From NCBI GenBank assembly GCA_028023455.1, contig JAQFVV010012395.1:10104154-10168153 (forward strand): 64,000 nt of DNA. Direction: 5' to 3'. The stretch comes from Epiperipatus broadwayi. Its lineage: Eukaryota > Onychophora > Udeonychophora > Euonychophora > Peripatidae. This document shows positions 11,073 to 23,052 of the stretch, one piece after another (within the stretch, counting starts at the first letter, position 1; the number at the start of each line of letters is the position of its first letter). Made by a program: the position numbers and the translations under genes. The notes beneath the pieces are model-generated. The model had not been told where the DNA came from. It saw only the letters and a list, made by a program, of their open reading frames with translations, and did not search any database.

Positions 11073-11336
11073 TCACATGATCACCATTTCTCATGCTTTT
11101 TTATTATTATTATATATATATGTGTCAAAGCGTTGACCGGGAAGCGAACCCGAGACAGCTGCTTGGAAGGCGGCTATGCTAACCGCTAGGCCACCGGCGA
11201 TTGACGGCATTTCTTATGCTTGGTTATAATTGTTATTAAAACAGGCGAAACTCTCTATATGTATTGCCACTCAGTGCAAGCCTTCTGGCATCCATTGATT
11301 ACTCTGGCTTGCACTGAGTGGGCAATACGTATAGAG
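11073..11336 (-). mobile_element. Family A foldback copy interrupted by a SINE
   Basis: Flanked by a 16-bp TSD acttaaRaggtaaaca (11057-11072 and 11337-11352, one mismatch). The left arm starts with the full outer end (tcacatgatcaccattt). The right arm is the inverted short arm ending in gcaatacgtatagag. The hammerhead part is missing. A tRNA-derived SINE sits inside the left arm, so family A moved first and the SINE later. Confidence 0.8.
11099..11208 (-). mobile_element. tRNA-derived SINE, copy 1 (nested)
   Basis: On the minus strand a tRNA-like block has a box A like tggcctagcgg and a box B ggttcgcttcc, followed by an ATA/TAA-type tail. The anticodon-loop triplet is TCC. A 13-bp TSD atttctYatgctt (11086-11098 and 11209-11221) proves retroposition into a family A copy. 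The 5' gtcaatcgccgg and 3' caacgctttgac parts can pair as an elongated acceptor helix. It is not a functional tRNA gene. Confidence 0.8.
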
Positions 11337-11352
11337 ACTTAAAAGGTAAACA

Positions 11353-12099
11353 GGGGACCCTACTTTTCCAGCTACATGCATGAGAAATCCACAAAATTAG
11401 TACAGCAAACAAATGTTCTACCGTTTATGTGTTATTAATTTTTGAGTTTAGAGTTAACACTGTCTGTGCGTTGTTTAAATAATTACTTATAGATGTTGTA
11501 AATGATGTTAGCTAACAACTTCGAACATCTTAATATGAGAAAACTGACAAAAAAAGTAATAAAAAATAATAATAGTGTTTTCTGATTTAGTGCCAGCAGT
11601 AGAGGGGTAGAGGAAGGTTGTAAGTGATATTTTTGATTATATGTTATTCGGTACAAGAAAAAGTTGCTAAGGTTGGTGTATTTAATTCCAGAGAAATAAA
11701 TAACTTTTTTTCAGTTTAAAAAAAGGCCCCAAAAAAATAATTTTTAATCGTTTTAGAAATAAGATAATTTGAGAAATGTATACGTTTATCTTTAATTAAA
11801 TATGGTAATGCTTTGATTAGAATTTCAAATTAATTTTATTGAGAAAAAAATTATTTAATTTATAAATGAACAAATGATATTTAAAAAAATATTTTTTTAT
11901 ATCATTCTTCAGGTTTCATACTCGTGAACGGTGAAGACGATAACTTAGGATATATATTTCTTCTGCTTTTTAAATCAAATTACTTGTATCTTCTATTTGT
12001 CTTAATTTAAAGAAAAAACAAAAACGGAATACTAAACACACATTTTAAAAAAACCGATGAGTGTATATTTACGTAAATTATGAGGGTAAATCAAAAATT
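11353..12099. other. AT-rich intronic stretch, nothing recognised
   Basis: No supported gene or repeat. Confidence 0.6.
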
Positions 12100-12830
12100 A
12101 TCCTCCCTCTGTCTGTAGAATTTATTTCAGTCAACTTTGAGAAAAGACATTATTTTTCAACATAATCTTCCTGCTTTTAATTATCCATCTGTCAACAAAC
12201 TTTTATATCCCCTTATTAAAAATTATTTTAGGCTGAGTGCCTAGCCACGAATGCATTATTGTCTTCATCTGGGGCAAGATCAGGATCAAAGGGAGGACAT
12301 TTCAACATCTAATAATGACATTTTATATATATGTCAAAGCGTTGACCGCGAAACGAATCCGGGCCGGCTGCTTGGAAGGCAGCTACGCTAATCGTTGGGC
12401 CACCAACGCTTGACTAAAAATGAAGTTTTTGGAGTGTCAAACGTGTTGGTAACGATATGTGGAGAGTGTCAAAATCGTGGGCAATAATGTATGGGCATGC
12501 ATTGTCATGCAATGACACAATTTCTTGTCCATAGCAATCCTTTGTGTTTGGTCGGAATTTTAAGCTTTAGCTCTTCAGTGAGCAATTGTTGAATCTTTTT
12601 TTTGATAATGTCCCAATAGTGATTCTTGAGAACTCCAGAAAACTATAAGCATTAATTTTCAATACTTATACATTAGTTTGGTGGTGAGATTTGACATATG
12701 TATTAGTCCAGCAATATTTATTTGGAAAAATGACCTATATTTTTATTAACCCAACCAAATAATTAATATACATATATTTAACCATGCAATTTCTGACCAT
12801 ATATGAAGTGTTGTTTCTCAGCATCAATGG
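12100..12830 (-). pseudogene. Mariner-type transposase remnant
   Basis: Reading the minus strand gives, in broken frames, KHKGLLWTRN, LHDNACP (second catalytic Asp region of mariner transposases), then PPFDPDLAPDE (the third Asp region) and QEDYVEK near the C-terminus. This order matches the DD34D core and C-terminus of mariner/IS630-family transposases. It has stops and frameshifts, and a SINE is inserted at 12324-12408. No terminal repeats were identified with confidence. The N-terminal DNA-binding part is not recognisable. Confidence 0.65.
12324..12408 (-). mobile_element. tRNA-derived SINE, copy 2, inside mariner remnant
   Basis: Minus-strand tRNA-like unit, gtcaagcgttggtgg ... caacgctttgac, with a TATATA tail and the same TCC anticodon-loop triplet as copy 1. 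The flanks taataatgacatttt and taaaaatgaagtttt look like a diverged TSD. It splits the mariner coding remnant, so it is the younger insertion. Confidence 0.7.
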
Positions 12831-14734
12831 CTACTCTCCTTTGATAATCCTAAATGAAACACTATCATTGTTTGTCTGAACTAATGGCATAAAGTGTGAT
12901 GTCATCCACATAAATTTAGCAGCAGTACCAACATTTTGACTAATAACTTTCTTTTCATTAGAATATTATCTAATATTCACTGCCAAAATTAATTCATTTC
13001 TTTTTAGAAGATTGTAAATGTGGTTAATTCAGTTTTTATATGCATATTTGTTTGCGCTCATGATTTTCATTACTACCGGACTAATATGTAAGTACTTAAT
13101 TTTCTAGCTGATTTTATCCAGCTTCTTGTTTATGACTGATACTTGTGAGGATCTTTTTTAAACTTCTCTATCAATTCATACATACCTCTTCATGATTAAA
13201 ACATTTTCTCCAATTTTGTGCACAAAGTAATCAAAAAATATTGCCAACAATCACACATTTGAGCAAACTGTAGGACAGCCATTATTTCTCACTCTGTAGT
13301 TATATTTGAACTGATATAACATGCTCAGATCTGCATAGTAGAGACTAGGGAGACAACAACTTCATACAAAAAGCTCTGATAAACACTGCTGCCAACAGAT
13401 GTTTATCTGCCACCAACAGAAGTTTTCATATAACCAGAGAGTGACTTGCTCTCATACATAAATGCACATGTTTAAATAAAGTAATGGAAGAATGGCCTTA
13501 TGGTACAGAAATGTCGACCATTTTATGACCAAGAATTTGAATACATTTTAAGACATTTTGGATTTTTGCTCATATATCTGTCACATAGCCATCCTAAACA
13601 GACAACATTGATTGTTAGTAAATGGATATCTAGCTATCCTGAACTAGAAGTGAAAACAATGGTAGAAATCTGATCAAATCCTTGCCTCCAGCAATTGGAA
13701 AACTTGGAGTATTATTTTCTCCTTTGTTGTTTTTCTACGAATAGGCTTTTTTTTTGACTGTTTACCTTACCTATTTAATTCCAAAGTAATTTTTAACTTT
13801 TCTTAAGGCAATGTAATTTAATAATAAACATGTACTATGTGTATATTAAGAAAAGCTTATACATATATTAAATTTTAAAAAAAATGTGTTAATTTTCTTT
13901 AATATGGTATGAACGCATGCTTTCAACTAATTGGTAGTCAATATACTGTAAATGCCACTTCCACAAATCATAAATTTCTTTTAAACTGTTGTTCCAATAA
14001 CTATGTCTAGTTGAAAGCATGCTTAGCATGCCATGTTAAAAGAAGTTAGCATATTATTTTTAAAATCCAATAAGAAAGCTTTTCTTACCTATTCAAAATA
14101 CAATAAAGATGTCATAATACAATAATTGAACTGTTATCTGTTTTGCTCTTGATCTAAGGTTTGAATTCCATTAAAACATTATTTTTTTAAATAGTTGGCT
14201 CATACTTAATCTAACAAGTCATTAAATTAAATGAATAACTAATTATTCTTAGCTAAAAAAAATTAAGAAGAAAAATCCATATAAAATAAACCCTCATCAT
14301 CTAACATTAAATGGATGGATGTTGAACTTTTTTACTTTGCAGTAGGCATTTAATACTGTTTTTATTTATGTTTAGCTGAAAGTTTGTGATGATGTATTTT
14401 AGATGTGATAATATGTGGAACTATTTCCACCATCTATCACTAAAATGTTGAATGTCTAGAAAAGTTTAAACTTTTCAAATACAAACAACTTAATAGCAAA
14501 CAATGACAACATAGGTTAGTAGATTATACAATGTTTTGAGTGATTTTATTCTCAACTCTCCTAGTGGAAAATCAATCCTGAATCTTTAGATTCTTGAATA
14601 TTGAATTTTAAGGCAATGTCTAACCAGCTGAGATATTCTGCCAAAGGTAATAGTCAGTAAAAATTGCATATATTTATCTATGAGGTCAATTCCAGTCCTT
14701 CTGATTCCTCCACTTTTCTTTTTTTTTTAAATAT
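12831..14734. other. Intronic stretch, unassigned
   Basis: No confident coding or RNA feature. Part could belong to the N-terminal side of the mariner element, but I could not read it. Confidence 0.5.
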
Positions 14735-15770
14735 TTTTTGCTAAGAGTATTACTTCCAAGCAGTATGTATTGCCACCCTGAGTTGACTTATAGGCTTATT
14801 TGCTACTGTCATATGAACAGCCTCTTTAAATTTTCTTTCCATTTTTTTTATTTCTATCTAATATTTTTGTATTTTCCCAATCGAACATATGTTCATTAGT
14901 ACACACATGGTTTGCTACTGTAGGCATATTTGTTGTTTCTCTTCTAGGCATTATTTTGTGTTCTTTAAATCACTTTTCAACAATGTGACTGGTCTCACCA
15001 ATATACTTACTTCCACATTTACATGGTATTTTGTAGATGCAGATTTTGTTTTTCAGCAATTCAAATTTAGGCTTCATAGATGGTAGAATTTCTCAAAATA
15101 TGGTATGGCTTTGGAAAGCTGTTCTAATGCTATATTAATCACAGCTTTTTTTAAATTTCTCTTCTATTCCTAGTATGTATGGATGCCAATAATTATTTTA
15201 TCTTTTGGTGTCTATTTGTTGTCTATCAAAGATTTTCTTGATGACAGTTGATGGATAACCATTCTTCTTGAGAGATTGTTTTTATATTCTTCTTTTTCCA
15301 AATCTCTGGTTTCTGAACAAACGTCCTTTGCTCTGTTCCATAGTGATATTTAGTTCCATGATTTGTGCTTCTGGTATTATTGTATATGTATGCTAAGTAC
15401 TTATCAGTGTGTGTTGGTTTTCTATGATCTGTTGTTTTGACTTTGTCATGAGGGACTCTTGTCACAATGACATCTAAAAATGCCAATTTTTGTTCTTGTT
15501 TTGATAGCAGTGTGAATTTAATTGACAGAGATATGTTATTAATGTGCATCCAGAATATCTGTAACTATTCTTCACCATATGTCCATACAACAAATGTATC
15601 ATCAACATAGCAAAGCCAAACTAGATGTTAATAGAGTGGTATTTATGGCTGTGGTTTCAAATTCTGCAGTGTAAATATTGCTAAACAAGGGTGACAATGG
15701 TGAACCCATGGCCATCCCTTGATTTTGTTGGAGGAATTCTGAAGTGCATTGAAAGTAAATTGTTGTTATA
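14735..15770 (-). pseudogene. Penelope-like element remnant (RT end plus GIY-YIG)
   Basis: Minus-strand blocks in PLE order. Near 15690-15740 is MAMGSPLSPLFSNIY-like (RT). Near 15580-15610 is VYVDDTFVV (RT catalytic YVDD). Near 15400-15500 is LAFLDVIVTR then RKPTHTDKYL, a signature of PLE RTs. Near 14985-15035 is a CxC-type GIY-YIG nuclease start (CKCGSKYIGET). The GIY-YIG tail is at 14740-14980. Frameshifts break it into pieces. It differs from the array family, so it is another, older PLE lineage. The 5' half is missing. Confidence 0.8.
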
Positions 15771-17264
15771 CAAATAAATGAATTTTAATGCATCTTATTT
15801 TAAATATACACTAAATAAATATCAAAAACAGAGTATTTAAACTGATGATTTTTCTTTTCATTCATAGACAATTATGTAAATAATAAATTAGTCAATGATC
15901 ACTAGATAACAGTGCCTGCATGTTTGATTCTGAATGAAAATAAAGACCTTGACTGGTTAATTCAGGAAATTATAACTCTTGGTTTGATATACTGAATGCT
16001 AATGCTATAGTTGATGACTGGATAACAAAATTAGAATAAGTTCAGATCTTGGAGTCTTGAAATTTTTAACTCATTCAGGAGTCTCTAATTGTAAGGAATG
16101 TTATAGCATTTCTCATATAAACAAACTATCCAGACACAAGATTAAGTTGTAATACCTTCATATTTTTTATGATATGTCTAACATATTTACATAGTTGTAC
16201 AATCTGATTAATATATATTTAACAAAGTAACATTTCTCTTCTTATATTCAATCTGGGCACAACAGCAATAATCCAAATCCAGTGTACTAGAAACATTTAT
16301 GCAAGCATGAGTAATCAATGAATGCCACATAGCAATACCAAACAACCCTAAGCTAATTTCTGAACATTGAACTTCCTCAGTGGACAGCACCATTTTATTT
16401 ATCAAAACATTTGGACAAATCTACTTTTTATTGAAATAACTAATAAATATAAGTACACCTATAAAGAACGACATGAAAGTTTTAAGTTATTACTTTGATG
16501 AAATAGTAAATGGAAAGCATTTTAACACTACGATTGGTTTCCATCAACTACAATGTAAAATTTACATGGCTCTGAAATAAAAAGGATGGAGCTGGAATGC
16601 TGCTGTCATTACCAATACCAGTACATTTTATAAACATCAAATACAATACTTTGTTCTGACACATATATAACACATTATTAATTTTTATTCACTTTCATTT
16701 ATTTTTCTAATTAGTTAATTTTTTAAAAACAGGGTATCTATTGGCCATTTTTGAATAATCAAAACTTAATTGTATGAATTTGCTGTCATTACTATGCAGT
16801 TTACATTGACAAAATAATTCTTATGTAATTGCTGTAATTGAAAATAGAGGGCGCAATTATTCAATGTACTAGTGTCACTACTTGATTTCAGTATATACTA
16901 TATAAATATACTATATAGCTAAGTTATGTATCTTGAAGGTCTGTTGAGCCTTACAAGAATTTCCTGATTCAATTAAATAATTCAATATTTTAATTAACTT
17001 ATATACATATTTATAATAAATTCTGTATAAATTTTTAATATGAACATTTTAAATGTTTTAAAATTATGAATATAATTAACAAACATTATCAAATTATTAC
17101 TAAATTTTTAATGTTCCTGATCAAATCTGAAATAGTGATAACTCTGCGAAGAAGGATCCGCATGAAGTCAAACCATTTTTTTTTGTGGACCTAAAAAAAA
17201 TTTACATTTTTGGTTTACAAATTTTTTTAATTACTTTTATGAAATTTGATGAATTAATTTTTGT
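15771..17264. other. Intronic stretch with a diverged family A trace
   Basis: Mostly AT-rich sequence without features. About 16270-16400 reads tgcaagc..gagtaatcaatg.atgcc, then ctaatttctg and cctcagtgg, in the order of a family A arm including its hammerhead region. It is too diverged to have a recognisable core or TSD. Confidence 0.5.
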
Positions 17265-17340
17265 CAAAAAGATATATAATATTAAATACGCTTAACGTAT
17301 ATAGTGAAATTAAAATTCAACGATAATATTAATATTTCTT

Positions 17341-17383
17341 AAGGCTAAGCGCTTTCAGAGCTTACACTCATATTCATAGCCTT
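17341..17383 (-). ncRNA. Hammerhead-like variant motif, inverted PLE copy
   Basis: Exact reverse-strand copy of the structured motif in the other three units: AAGGCT / AGCCTT helix, AUGAAUAU, GAG/CUC hairpin, UGAA, AG-CG-CU, U. See the entry at 25385 for the fold. Confidence 0.55.
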
Positions 17384-17420
17384 TTAACGTAGTAATTTAT
17401 GCAAATCTATGCAAGCTTAT

Positions 17421-18989
17421 TTATATTGTCCATCTCTTTGAAATGGAAAAGCATGTGTCTCTCCTGTTTATTGCTTTCAAATCTCTTGATATATACCATG
17501 CTTCTTTAACCTTCCTTGTGATGTCATTTCTTTCAGTTGCAATTATCCTAGCATTTGCAGGTTCAAATTCATGATTAGCCTCCTTTTGATGGTCCACAAA
17601 TACTGAGCTGCCTTCGTTTCTTCTTAATACTCTTTTGTATAAGTATTTATGCTGAGCCACTCTGTTGTTTATAGTGGCCCGAGTCTCACCATAGTATACT
17701 GCACCGCAGTTTGCCTGAGGGCATGCCAACTTGTACACTACATGTGGTGTTGATTGTAGGTCAATTTTGTCCTTAGAATTGTTCAAAATCCTGTTGGTGT
17801 TTGGAGGGGTTCGAAAACCTACTGTAAATTCATTCTGCAATTTTTTGACCAGTTTTCTAGCAATGTTAGGAATATATGGCAGACATATGCGTTGTTTTTT
17901 GTCCCTGCTAGGTTTGGTTATGTTTTCATAAAATGTTTTAATTCTTCTGTTGATGGTTATTAAATCATAACCAACCTTCATCAGATCATTAACATATTGG
18001 TTAATATTTATTCTTCTTTCTTCTTCATATTTGCACAAATGGTAATTCCTGAACAAAAAGGCAGAAAGCCCTGCCAATTTGTGGGCCCTCGGTGTTTTCG
18101 ATTTAGTATGGATGTATCCTCTAATATTTAATGGTTTTACTTTCATGTTGTAATTAATGCATCTGTGTGTTCTTGTTATTATTAGGTCCAAATAATTAAT
18201 TGTATTAAGCTCACTCTCTTCAGTGCAGTTAAATATTAAGTTGGTATGTGCCTGCAGTTCATCTTGAATGGCTTTAATTATAAGTTTAGGTGCTGCAATG
18301 AAAATGTCATCTACATACCTACAATAAATTATTCCATGTGTTTGTTCTTGGAACTTTGATATAATCTGGTTTTCAAAATAACCGATTACAATACTAGATA
18401 CAATGCCACTCATAGGCAGTCCCATCGGCCATCCATTATTCATCCTATACCATCTATTTTCAAATGTCGCAAATATGTTCTCATCCAACCAATTCATGAA
18501 GTCAATGATAAACTCTATTTTCTGTTCAGGACAATGATTATTTTGAAGCTCTTCTTTAATTATCCTGATTGAACCTTTTCTATTAATCGATCCGTAGAGT
18601 TCAGATATATCTATGGCTGCTATATTGAAACTGTCATCGATGGCTGCATTTTTAATTAAGTCTACAAACTCGAAAGAAGATTTTATAGTATATTTGCCAA
18701 ATCCTATTAATTCTATTAACCACGAATTTATTAATTTTGCTGTGTTTGCATAATGTACACCTCCAAAGTCAAGCATTAGTCTTAATGGAGTCCCTTGTTT
18801 ATGCATTTTAGCATTCGCAAACATTCTTGGTTGTGATGTGGCAGATGGGTATATTCTATAATATTCAGCTTGATTTATTCCTTTATTTTTATGTTTGCGT
18901 AGGATTAAAGAGATAAATTTTTCTCTGTTCATTTTATTATTAACTTCAGCTGAAAACTCAAAGCCCAATTTCTGAATTTGTATTCTCAT
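17421..18989 (-). pseudogene. Inverted partial PLE ORF (522 aa, N-terminus missing)
   Basis: Corresponds to residues 243-764 of the intact protein at 23053-25347. It includes the RT palm (AAIDISELYGS, CRYVDDIF) and the C-terminal GIY-YIG nuclease (AVYYGET). It is open throughout but lacks the N-terminal 242 residues and the DKG motif. The copy stops at the head-to-head junction at about 18990. It ends with the same RWTI* terminus as the others. Confidence 0.9.
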
Positions 18990-18997
18990 CTGCTAAA

Positions 18998-20383
18998 ATG
19001 CATAAACAAGGAACTCCATTAAGACTAATGCTTGACTTTGGAGGTGTACATTATGCAAACACAGCAAAATTAATAAATTCGTGGTTGATAGAATTAATAG
19101 GATTTGGCAAATATACTATAAAATCTTCTTTCGAGTTTGTAGACTTAATTAAAAATGCAGCCATCGATGACAGTTTCAATATAGCAGCCATAGATATATC
19201 TGAACTTTACAGATCGATTAATAGAAAAGGTTCAATCAGGATAATTAAAGAAGAGCTTCAAAATAATCATTGTCCTGAACAGAAAATTGAGTTTATCATT
19301 GACTTCATGAATTGGTTGGATGAGAACATATTTGCGACATTTGAAAATAGATGGTATAGGATGAATAATGGATGGCCGATGGGACTGCCTATGAGTGGCA
19401 TTGTATCTAGTATTGTAATCGGTTATTTTGAAAACCAGATTATATCAAAGTTCCAAGAACAAACACATGGAATAATTTATTGTAGGTATGTAGATGACAT
19501 TTTCATTGCAGCACCTAAACTTATAATAAAAGCCATTCAAGATGAACTGCAGGCACATACCAACTTAATATTTAACTGCACTGAAGAGAGTGAGCTTAAT
19601 ACAATTAATTATTTGGACCTAATAATAACAAGAACACACAGATGCATTAATTATAACATGAAAGTAAAACCATTAAACATTAGAGGATACATCCATACTA
19701 AATCGAAAACACCGAGGGCCCACAAATTGGCAGGGCTTTCTGCCTTTTTGTTCAGGAATTACCATTTGTGCAAATATGAAGAAGAAAGAAGAATAAATAT
19801 TAACCAATATGTTAATGATCTGATGAAGGTTGGTTATGATTTAATAACCATCAACAGAAGAATTAAAACATTTTATGAAAACATAACCAAACCTAGCAGG
19901 GACAAAAAACAACGCATATGTCTGCCATATATTCCTAACATTGCTAGAAAACTGGTCAAAAAATTGCAGAATGAATTTACAGTAGGTTTTCGAACCCCTC
20001 CAAACACCAACAGGATTTTGAACAATTCTAAGGACAAAATTGACCTACAATCAACACCACATGTGGTGTACAAGTTGGCATGCCCTCAGGCAAACTGCGG
20101 TGCAGTATACTATGGTGAGACTCGGGCCACTATAAACAACAGAGTGGCTCAGCATAAATACTTATACAAAAGAGTATTAAGAAGAAACGAAGGCAGCTCA
20201 GTATTTGTGGACCACCAAAAAGAGGCTAATCATGAATTTGAACCTGCAAATGCTAGGATAATTGCAACTGAAAGAAATGACATCAAAAGGAAGGTGAAAG
20301 AAGCATGGTATATATCAAGAGATTTGAAAGCAATAAACAGGAGAGACACATGCTTTTCCATTTCAAAGAGATGGACAATATAA
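18998..20383 (+). pseudogene. 5'-truncated PLE ORF, plus-strand copy 1 (461 aa)
   Basis: Matches residues 304-764 of the intact copy. It starts inside the RT domain at the head-to-head junction (about 18992), so the N-terminus, DKG motif and RT fingers are absent. Its RT motif A region reads SELYRSI where the other copies have SELYGSI. The GIY-YIG domain is complete. It is open but cannot encode a full RT. Confidence 0.9.
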
Positions 20384-20569
20384 ATAAGCTTGCATAGATT
20401 TGCATAAATTACTACGTTAAAAGGCTATGAATATGAGTGTAAGCTCTGAAAGCGCTTAGCCTTAAGAAATATTAATATAATCGTTGAATTTAATTTCACT
20501 ATATACGTTAAGCGTATTTAATATTACATAGTTATCAATAGTGAAGAAAAAATCGGAAATTACAATATT
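20384..20569 (+). repeat. PLE inter-ORF segment (pseudo-LTR-like), first of three
   Basis: A 186-bp non-coding segment between successive ORFs. It recurs at 22866-23052 and 25348-25527 and, inverted, at 17277-17420. It holds the structured hammerhead-like motif about 40 bp after the stop codon. Its last part (catagttatc...gaaattac) is the extension missing from the inverted left end. Because it lies both upstream and downstream of full units, it is the candidate site of promoter, processing signals and RT priming. Confidence 0.8.
20421..20463 (+). ncRNA. Hammerhead-like variant motif, PLE copy 1
   Basis: Identical to the motif at 25385-25427 (same helices and loops). Confidence 0.55.
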
Positions 20570-22865
20570 ATGAATATGCATTATAACGAAAGAATTTGTC
20601 TGAAATTGGACACGTTAATTAGAACTTTTCAGCAGCGTGTTTATTTTTTGCAAAATTGTAAGCAGGCGAATATTATTCCTAATTGCTGTAGAATTAGAGT
20701 GAATAGGTCTATTCATAATGTAGATATTGTCACTCGTGTTTTACAGCGTAAATTATTAAGCTGGATTATTGGCAATTGCAGGAAGGCATTAAATAATAAC
20801 AAGAAACGTCTGTCTACGATTACGTCTATAACGCCTGAGCCACAATGGATCGTAAATAAATGCAATAATATTGAACAAAGATTAGAGAAGAAATTCTTAA
20901 AGAAATTGAGATTTCTAGCTAATAAACAAAACGTTGTTTTAACTGATGTGGGAATAGAAGACACGTATGTTAATTTGTCTAGCGTTAGACCATCGGCTGA
21001 AATTAGATCTATCCTGAATCTTGGACCTAAATTTGTAGGAGGAGGATGGAATCAACCCAAAATGGAAATAATAGCAGACACGGAAGCAGCTTTAATAAAT
21101 TATCCTATGAGAGATAACGTTGTTTATGAGATTAACAAGATCATTAGTGATAAGAAATTGTATACTGAAAATAATGGCTGGAACAATAAAGTCAAGAATG
21201 CGAAAAAGTTCTTTAATGAAAATAAAATTATTTGTCTTAAAGAGGACAAAGGCAATCGTTTCGTAATATTGGATGAAGAAGAATATAAAGAAAAGATGAG
21301 AATACAAATTCAGAAATTGGGCTTTGAGTTTTCAGCTGAGGTTAATAATAAAATGAACAGAGAAAAATTTATCTCTTTAATCCTACGCAAACATAAAAAT
21401 AAAGGAATAAATCAAGCTGAATATTATAGAATATACCCTTCTGCCACATCACAACCACGAATGTTTGCGAATGCTAAAATGCATAAACAAGGGACTCCAT
21501 TAAGACTAATGCTTGACTTTGGAGGTGTACATTATGCAAACACAGCAAAATTAATAAATTCGTGGTTAATAGAATTAATAGGATTTGGCAAATATACTAT
21601 AAAATCTTCTTTCGAGTTTGTAGACTTAATTAAAAATGCAGCCATCGATGACAGTTTCAATATAGCAGCCATAGATATATCTGAACTCTACGGATCGATT
21701 AATAGAAAAGGTTCAATCAGGATAATTAAAGAAGAGCTTCAAAATAATCATTGTCCTGAACAGAAAATAGAGTTTATCATTGACTTCATGAATTGGTTGG
21801 ATGAGAACATATTTGCGACATTTGAAAATAGATGGTATAGGATGAATAATGGATGGCCGATGGGACTGCCTATGAGTGGCATTGTATCTAGTATTGTAAT
21901 CGGTTATTTTGAAAACCAGATTATATCAAAGTTCCAAGAACAAACACATGGAATAATTTATTGTAGGTATGTAGATGACATTTTCATTGCAGCACCTAAA
22001 CTTATAATTAAAAGCCATTCAAGATGAACTGCAGGCACATACCAACTTAATATTTAACTGCACTGAAGAGAGTGAGCTTAATACAATTAATTATTTGGAC
22101 CTAATAATAACAAGAACACACAGATGCATTAATTACAACATGAAAGTAAAACCATTAAACATTAGAGGATACATCCATACTAAATCGAAAACACCGAGGG
22201 CCCACAAATTGGCAGGGCTTTCTGCCTTTTTGTTCAGGAATTACCATTTGTGCAAATATGAAGAAGAAAGAAGAATAAATATTAACCAATATGTTAATGA
22301 TCTGATGAAGGTTGGTTATGATTTAATAACCATCAACAGAAGAATTAAAACATTTTATGAAAACATAACCAAACCTAGCAGGGACAAAAAACAACGCATA
22401 TGTCTGCCATATATTCCTAACATTGCTAGAAAACTGGTCAAAAAATTGCAGAATGAATTTACAGTAGGTTTTCGAACCCCTCCAAACACCAACAGGATTT
22501 TGAACAATTCTAAGGACAAAATTGACCTACAATCAACACCACATGTAGTGTACAAGTTGGCATGCCCTCAGGCAAACTGCGGTGCAGTATACTATGGTGA
22601 GACTCGGGCCACTATAAACAACAGAGTGGCTCAGCATAAATACTTATACAAAAGAGTATTAAGAAGAAACGAAGGCAGCTCAGTATTTGTGGACCATCAA
22701 AAGGAGGCTAATCATGAATTTGAACCTGCAAATGCTAGGATAATTGCAACTGAAAGAAATGACATCAAAAGGAAGGTTAAAGAAGCATGGTATATATCAA
22801 GAGATTTGAAAGCAATAAACAGGAGAGACACATGCTTTTCCATTTCAAAGAGATGGACAATATAA
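20570..22865 (+). pseudogene. Full-length PLE ORF, copy 2, broken by one frameshift
   Basis: Residues 1-481 are open (20570-22027) and the rest continues in another frame (from about 22013 to the stop at 22863-22865). The cause is one extra A in the run attaaaagcc at about 22010-22013, where copy 3 has attaaagcc. The break falls about 10 codons after the catalytic YVDD, so the copy would lose thumb and endonuclease. Everything else is nearly identical to copy 3. It could be a real mutation or an assembly indel. Confidence 0.92.
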
Positions 22866-22902
22866 ATAAGCTTGCATAGATTTGCATAAATTACTACGTT
22901 AA

Positions 22903-22945
22903 AAGGCTATGAATATGAGTGTAAGCTCTGAAAGCGCTTAGCCTT
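22903..22945 (+). ncRNA. Hammerhead-like variant motif, PLE copy 2
   Basis: Identical in sequence to the motif at 25385-25427. Confidence 0.55.
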
Positions 22946-23052
22946 AAGAAATATTAATATAATCGTTGAATTTTAATTTCACTATATACGTTAAGCGTAT
23001 TTAATATTACATAGTTATCAATAGTGAAGAAAAAATCGGAAATTACAATATT

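Noticed and set aside
11099-11208. Functional tRNA genes (also 12324, 36833, 41022, 41400, 45556)
   Set aside because: TSDs flank several of them, tails are A- or TA-rich, boxes are diverged, and anticodon-loop triplets vary between copies of one family. They are retroposed SINEs.
17731-17931. 66-codon frames antisense to the PLE (also 19873, 22355, 24837)
   Set aside because: They are shadows of the GIY-YIG coding strand, repeated because the PLE is repeated.
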